Assembly (NCBI GenBank): GCA_017694215.1 | Contig: JADIND010000017.1 | Location: 1 to 9,011 of the forward strand | DNA from: Candidatus Scatousia excrementipullorum | GTDB lineage: Bacteria; Cyanobacteriota; Vampirovibrionia; Gastranaerophilales; Gastranaerophilaceae | Direction: 5' to 3' | DNA length: 9,011 bases | Notes under the pieces: model-generated | The model's input: the letters and a program-made list of their open reading frames with translations, nothing else | What the model was told of the DNA's origin: nothing | Database searches by the model: none | Shown: positions 6,061 through 9,011 of the stretch, piece by piece | Layout: every line of letters starts with the position of its first letter | How positions within the stretch are numbered: position 1 is the stretch's first letter | Position numbers and translations under genes: made by a program

Positions 6061-6180
6061 GGATGGAGCGAATCGAATCCGGATAGCGAGCAGATGAAGC
6101 CGGCAGAGCGGTAGCTCGGAGGCGACACTCTGTGCCCGCTCCCGCCAATAGCGGGGCGGGGGAGTAAATCCAAGACAGGT
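6061..6180. repeat. GC-rich island with strong hairpin
   Basis: 75 of 120 bases are G or C, a sharp contrast with the AT-rich genes on both sides. CCCGCT (6135-6140) pairs with AGCGGG (6150-6155); alternatively CCCGCC (6141-6146) pairs with GGCGGG (6155-6160), so two stems compete. A small GAGC/GCTC hairpin sits at 6106-6117. No T-run follows on either strand. No RNA gene family was recognised. Foreign or repeat origin is inferred from composition alone. Confidence 0.5.
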
Positions 6181-6181
6181 G

Positions 6182-6195
6182 AGGGTTAAGGGTTA
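6182..6195. repeat. Two tandem AGGGTTA heptamers
   Basis: Two adjacent exact copies of AGGGTTA lie about 10 bp before the RNase stop codon. On the minus strand they read TAACCCT twice, similar to the CCCTAACCCT words at the edges of hairpin repeats in other genomes. With only two copies, chance is possible. Confidence 0.4.
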
Positions 6196-6205
6196 GCAAA
6201 ACCTT

Positions 6206-6844
6206 TTAATCTACTTCATTATAGGTCTTGAAATGGGTTTTGCAGACTTCTTTTAATCTTGGTTTGCCGAATTTCGTAATGAATTCAGCGGCACAATCCT
6301 TTACCTGGCTTGCACAACCTTTGGGAAAACTTATGCCGTAATCTTTTTGCATTTGTTCAATCTTATGGACAAATGCAGCTCTTGCAAGCACCGACGCCGC
6401 TGCAACAGCAATGTCGCTTTCCCCCCTTACCATCTGGTCAAGCCTTATTCCGCGGCCTTTTTTCATCAAGGCATCCTCTATAAAATGATCGTTGCCGAAT
6501 TTGTCTGATATGGCATATGTGCATTCGCTTTTTTCAAGAATATTTTCAATAACTCTGGCATGTCCCCAGGCAAGAAGTTTGTTTAAATTTTTTATGCTTG
6601 CATACATTTCGTTGTATCTTCCGTTTGAGATTGCTACAACCGAATGCGGAGCGTTCGCTTTTATAACCGGCTCAAGGGTGAGAATTTTTTTATCGGTAAT
6701 CTTTTTACTATCTTTAATTCCCAGTGCTGCAAATTTTTCAGCAGTTTCTTCATCCACCAGAACCCCGGCAATTACAAGCGGACCGAAAAAATCGCCTTTA
6801 CCTGATTCGTCAACTCCAATATGCGGAATAAATATTTCACTCAC
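6206..6844 (-). CDS. rnhC: RNase HIII-type ribonuclease H (HII/HIII family), without the N-terminal domain
   Basis: Endonuclease that cuts the RNA strand of RNA/DNA hybrids, with a role in replication and R-loop repair (cytoplasm). It has 212 residues. GVDESGKGDFFGPLVIAG (10-27) is the HIII form of the active-site loop (HII enzymes have DEAGRG), followed by LGIKDSKKIT, NLNKLLAWGHARVIENIL, GESDIAVAAASVLARAAF and KTHFKTY. The probable metal-binding acids are Asp12, Glu13, Asp114 and Glu142. Compared with B. subtilis RnhC from memory, the substrate-binding N-terminal domain of about 80 residues is absent, and Asn118 stands where that enzyme has Glu four residues after the third Asp. It starts at GTG, with TAGTG overlapping the PBP stop and GGAGGG (6859-6854) 9 nt before it, so it is translationally coupled. 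An rnhB label would be defensible. Confidence 0.85.
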   Translation of the reverse strand: MSEIFIPHIGVDESGKGDFFGPLVIAGVLVDEETAEKFAALGIKDSKKITDKKILTLEPVIKANAPHSVVAISNGRYNEMYASIKNLNKLLAWGHARVIENILEKSECTYAISDKFGNDHFIEDALMKKGRGIRLDQMVRGESDIAVAAASVLARAAFVHKIEQMQKDYGISFPKGCASQVKDCAAEFITKFGKPRLKEVCKTHFKTYNEVD

Positions 6845-6859
6845 TAGTTCATTCCCTCC
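6842..6859 (-). promoter_or_regulatory. TAGTG stop-start overlap with internal ribosome binding site
   Basis: The PBP stop TAG (6846-6844) shares its G with the GTG start of the RNase gene (6844-6842). GGAGGG at 6859-6854 lies in the last PBP codons, 9 nt upstream. There is no room for an RNase-specific promoter in the gap; one inside the PBP gene cannot be excluded. Confidence 0.8.
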
Positions 6860-9006
6860 GGAACCGCCATTGGAATAGGTGTCGGTGCCGGCGGAACAGA
6901 CGGCTGATGAGCCGGTGCCGGTGCTGTTGCTGCAGGCTGGGACACCGCTTCCGGAACCGGTGCCTGTACAGCATTCCGTTTTTTAAAGTTTTCAACTGCT
7001 TCTGCCGGGGTTGTTGCAGGAGGTGTTTCTGTCATGTTTTGCTCTTCAGGATTTTCTTCCTGTTTTTTATCGTCTTCTTCTTTGTAAACTTTTATACTTC
7101 CCGGTTTCAGCTGGAATCCTTTGAGTTCGATTTCAGGATAGTTGAAGTCCGCATTGCCGTAAGGTTCCGTTGCAACTTTCATCACGTCACGCCAGATTAG
7201 AGCCGGAACCGTTCCGCCCTGAATAGATCTCATATCTGAATTGTCATCGTTTCCGACCCACACACCGGTTACAACATTTGGTGTGTAGCCGACAAAGCTT
7301 GCGTCTTTGTAATCATCCGTAGTACCGGTTTTTCCTGCTGCAGGTTTGCCGATTTTCGCAGCAGCACCCGTTCCGCGTTCAATTACGGTTTTCATCATTG
7401 CGGTCATTTCGGCCGCTGTTTTCAGACTTATCTGGCGGGTAATTCTTGTTTTCGGTGCTCTGTAAACAACTTTTCCGCGTGAGGTTTCAATTTTTTCAAT
7501 GGCATAAGGCTGAACAATGTATCCGCCGTTTGCAAATGCCCCGTAAGCTCTTGTCAATTCAAAGAGTTTAACGCCGTTTGAGCCGAGTGCTATTGTGTAA
7601 TCGTATTCGAGCGGGGTTGAAATGCCGAGAGTTCTTGCAACCTGAATAACCGCACGGATGCCGACTTCCTGAATAAGTCTTACCGCACATACGTTTGAAG
7701 ATACCATTAACGCTGAATATACAGGAATTTTCCCTCTGTATTTTGAAGCGTAATTTCTAGGTGCCCAATCTCCTATTTTAATAGGAGCATCTTCAATCAT
7801 ATCGTTCGGATTAATGCCTTTTTCCATTGCTGCGGCATAAACAAACGGTTTGAAAGCCGACCCCGAAGGTCTGATTGCCTGAACACGGTCAAACTGGCTG
7901 CGGGTATAATCTTTTCCGCCGGCGTAGGCAAGTATTCTTCCGTCAATAGGTGAAAATGTAAATACTGCCGCCTGCTGGTTAGGTTTTGTCAGTCCGTAAT
8001 TTCTTAAATTTTTCAAAATAGCGTTGTTTACGGCATCCTGTGTCTTGTAATCGAGTGTTGTAATAACTTTATATCCGCCCTGTGAAATATCAGTTTCGTC
8101 AAAGCCGAGTTTTTCCAGTTCTTTCAGCACGTAATCACAGAAATAAGGTGCCTTGTTCGTTGTGTAAAAACGCGGAACGGAAGTCAGTTTGACTTTTGAT
8201 TCTTTCGCGTTTTCGTATTGTTCTTTTGTAATGTATCTCATTTTATACATTCTGGTAAGAACCTGATTACGTCTTTGGACAGCTAAGTCCATATTATTAA
8301 ACGGGGAATAAACGCTCGGAGCCTGCGGCAGACCGGCAATTAGGGCTAATTCAGGCAAAGAAAGCTGATTTAGATGTTTATTAAAATAAGTTTGTGCGGC
8401 AGCTTCAACACCGTAAGCACCGGAGCCGAGATAAACATTATTTACATACATTTCCAGAATTTTATCTTTTGAAATGGATTTTTCAATTCTTGCTGCAACA
8501 ACGAGTTCTCTTATTTTTCTGTCAAAAGTTCTTTCGTTTGAAAGGAATAGAATTCTTGCAAGCTGCTGGGTGATGGTACTTGCACCCTGCACAACACGTC
8601 CGGCAATGATATTTTGGATTGTCGAACGCACAAGACCGGTTATATCATAGCCGTCATGTTTGTAAAAGTTTTTATCTTCCGTTGCGATGAGAGCATTAAT
8701 AAAATCTTCAGGAACATCCTGAATTTCTATTTTTTTGTAAGTATAGGCAGTAAAAGTTTTAATGATTTCACCGTCAGCGGAATAGAATTGAGTAACAATA
8801 TTCGGTTTAAAACCGTCTAAATTCTTAATTGGCGGGAGCGAAGAAAGATAAATTTTAAAAGCTGCATAGCCGGCAAGTATGCAGGCAAGAAAAAAGATTA
8901 TTAAATTTCTTAAATTTTCCCAGAAAGCATTTTTTCGTCTTGCCAGATTTCTTTTAGCCAAACTTTTGGCTGATGCACCTTCTTCAGTTCTTCTTATCCT
9001 CACCAT
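6844..9006 (-). CDS. Class A penicillin-binding protein (PBP1A-type glycosyltransferase/transpeptidase)
   Basis: Bifunctional peptidoglycan synthase of 720 residues: it polymerises lipid II and cross-links stem peptides outside the membrane. A basic cytoplasmic start precedes one TM anchor (about 33-54). The GT51 domain (about 75-250) has catalytic Glu110 in ATEDKNFY, GASTITQQLAR (141-151) and KILEMYVNNVYLGSGAYG (183-199). The transpeptidase domain (about 345-610) has Ser383-x-x-Lys386 in SGSAFKP, Ser436-Ser-Asn438 and Lys559-Thr-Gly-Thr, all intact. Residues about 640-720 are a charged, then Pro/Ala-rich tail with no recognised domain, probably disordered and extracytoplasmic. The ATG at 9006 leaves only 5 bases of upstream sequence, so the ribosome binding site and promoter are not visible and a longer N-terminus is possible, though the protein looks full length. 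The RNase HIII gene follows in the same operon. Confidence 0.95.
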   Translation of the reverse strand: MVRIRRTEEGASAKSLAKRNLARRKNAFWENLRNLIIFFLACILAGYAAFKIYLSSLPPIKNLDGFKPNIVTQFYSADGEIIKTFTAYTYKKIEIQDVPEDFINALIATEDKNFYKHDGYDITGLVRSTIQNIIAGRVVQGASTITQQLARILFLSNERTFDRKIRELVVAARIEKSISKDKILEMYVNNVYLGSGAYGVEAAAQTYFNKHLNQLSLPELALIAGLPQAPSVYSPFNNMDLAVQRRNQVLTRMYKMRYITKEQYENAKESKVKLTSVPRFYTTNKAPYFCDYVLKELEKLGFDETDISQGGYKVITTLDYKTQDAVNNAILKNLRNYGLTKPNQQAAVFTFSPIDGRILAYAGGKDYTRSQFDRVQAIRPSGSAFKPFVYAAAMEKGINPNDMIEDAPIKIGDWAPRNYASKYRGKIPVYSALMVSSNVCAVRLIQEVGIRAVIQVARTLGISTPLEYDYTIALGSNGVKLFELTRAYGAFANGGYIVQPYAIEKIETSRGKVVYRAPKTRITRQISLKTAAEMTAMMKTVIERGTGAAAKIGKPAAGKTGTTDDYKDASFVGYTPNVVTGVWVGNDDNSDMRSIQGGTVPALIWRDVMKVATEPYGNADFNYPEIELKGFQLKPGSIKVYKEEDDKKQEENPEEQNMTETPPATTPAEAVENFKKRNAVQAPVPEAVSQPAATAPAPAHQPSVPPAPTPIPMAVPEGMN

Positions 9007-9011
9007 ACAAT

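Larger units (their letters stand above)
5746..6205. other. Gene-free convergent intergenic block built of structured repeats
   Basis: This 460-bp gap separates the 3' ends of tadA (plus) and the RNase gene (minus). I see no credible gene in it. The left half (to about 5980) is AT-rich and made of inverted repeats; the right half (6061-6180) is about 62% GC, against roughly 40% in the coding sequence just beyond. A minus-strand reading frame over 5939-6199 is open only because of the repeat composition. The style (CATTCTGA/CAGGATGAC, GCAATGACG, CCCTAACCCT-like pieces) is that of dispersed intergenic repeats seen in many bacterial genomes. No clean intrinsic terminator was found for either operon; the best candidate is the weak hairpin 5784-5831 followed by CTCTTTTTC. 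Confidence 0.75.

Noticed and set aside
6106..6160. Possible tRNA or other known RNA gene in the GC-rich island (GAGCGGTAGCTC resembles a D-arm)
   Set aside because: There is no T-arm GGTTCGAATCC, no anticodon arm at the right distance and no closing acceptor stem. The arm polarity is opposite to that of a tRNA D-arm.
5939..6199. Minus-strand open frame of 86 codons in the repeat block
   Set aside because: It coincides with hairpin and GC-rich repeat segments. The product looks like translated repeat DNA, and no ribosome binding site or homologous family is recognised.
6492..6878. Plus-strand open frame of 128 codons opposite the RNase HIII gene
   Set aside because: It is a shadow of the RNase gene, whose motifs are clear on the minus strand.

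Overview
The window looks like chromosomal housekeeping DNA from an AT-rich bacterium. The coding regions are AT-rich and use ATG starts preceded by AGG/GGAG-type ribosome binding sites, and the promoters fit a sigma70-like TTGNNN-N17-TATAAT pattern. The acyl carrier protein and FabF have cyanobacteria-like features. A small CxxC zinc-ribbon protein and an RNase HIII-type enzyme are also present. Together these make a non-photosynthetic cyanobacterial relative (Melainabacteria/Gastranaerophilales) my best guess, but this rests on protein flavour recalled from memory and is only moderately secure. No phage, CRISPR, rRNA or tRNA gene is visible.

Layout. (1) 1-2207, plus strand: the fatty-acid elongation block, with a 5'-truncated fabG, then acpP behind its own near-ideal promoter, a hairpin, and fabF. 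It ends in two back-to-back intrinsic terminators (2229-2309), the second facing the convergent gene. (2) 2335-2692, minus strand: a 91-residue double zinc-ribbon protein with a clear promoter and a 19-bp palindrome at the start of transcription. (3) 2858-5745, plus strand: an OmpR-type response regulator, its sensor histidine kinase 6 nt downstream, and tadA overlapping the kinase stop by 1 nt, which looks like one operon. The kinase has an unusual ATP-binding G1 box. (4) 5746-6205: a 460-bp gene-free block between convergent operons. It is full of nested inverted repeats, and its right half is about 62% GC, much higher than its surroundings. It is the least ordinary part of the window. (5) 6206-9006, minus strand: a class A penicillin-binding protein followed by an RNase HIII-type gene that starts at a GTG overlapping the PBP stop.

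How the genes work together. FabG, ACP and FabF supply the reduction, carrier and condensation functions of type II fatty-acid synthesis. The PBP builds peptidoglycan outside the membrane. RNase HIII removes RNA from RNA/DNA hybrids, and TadA makes the wobble inosine of tRNA-Arg. The two-component pair presumably senses an envelope or extracellular signal, which the sequence does not identify. I found no clear new multi-gene system. The items most worth a second look are the composite repeat block, the degenerate kinase G1 box, and the palindromic operator candidate at the zinc-ribbon gene.
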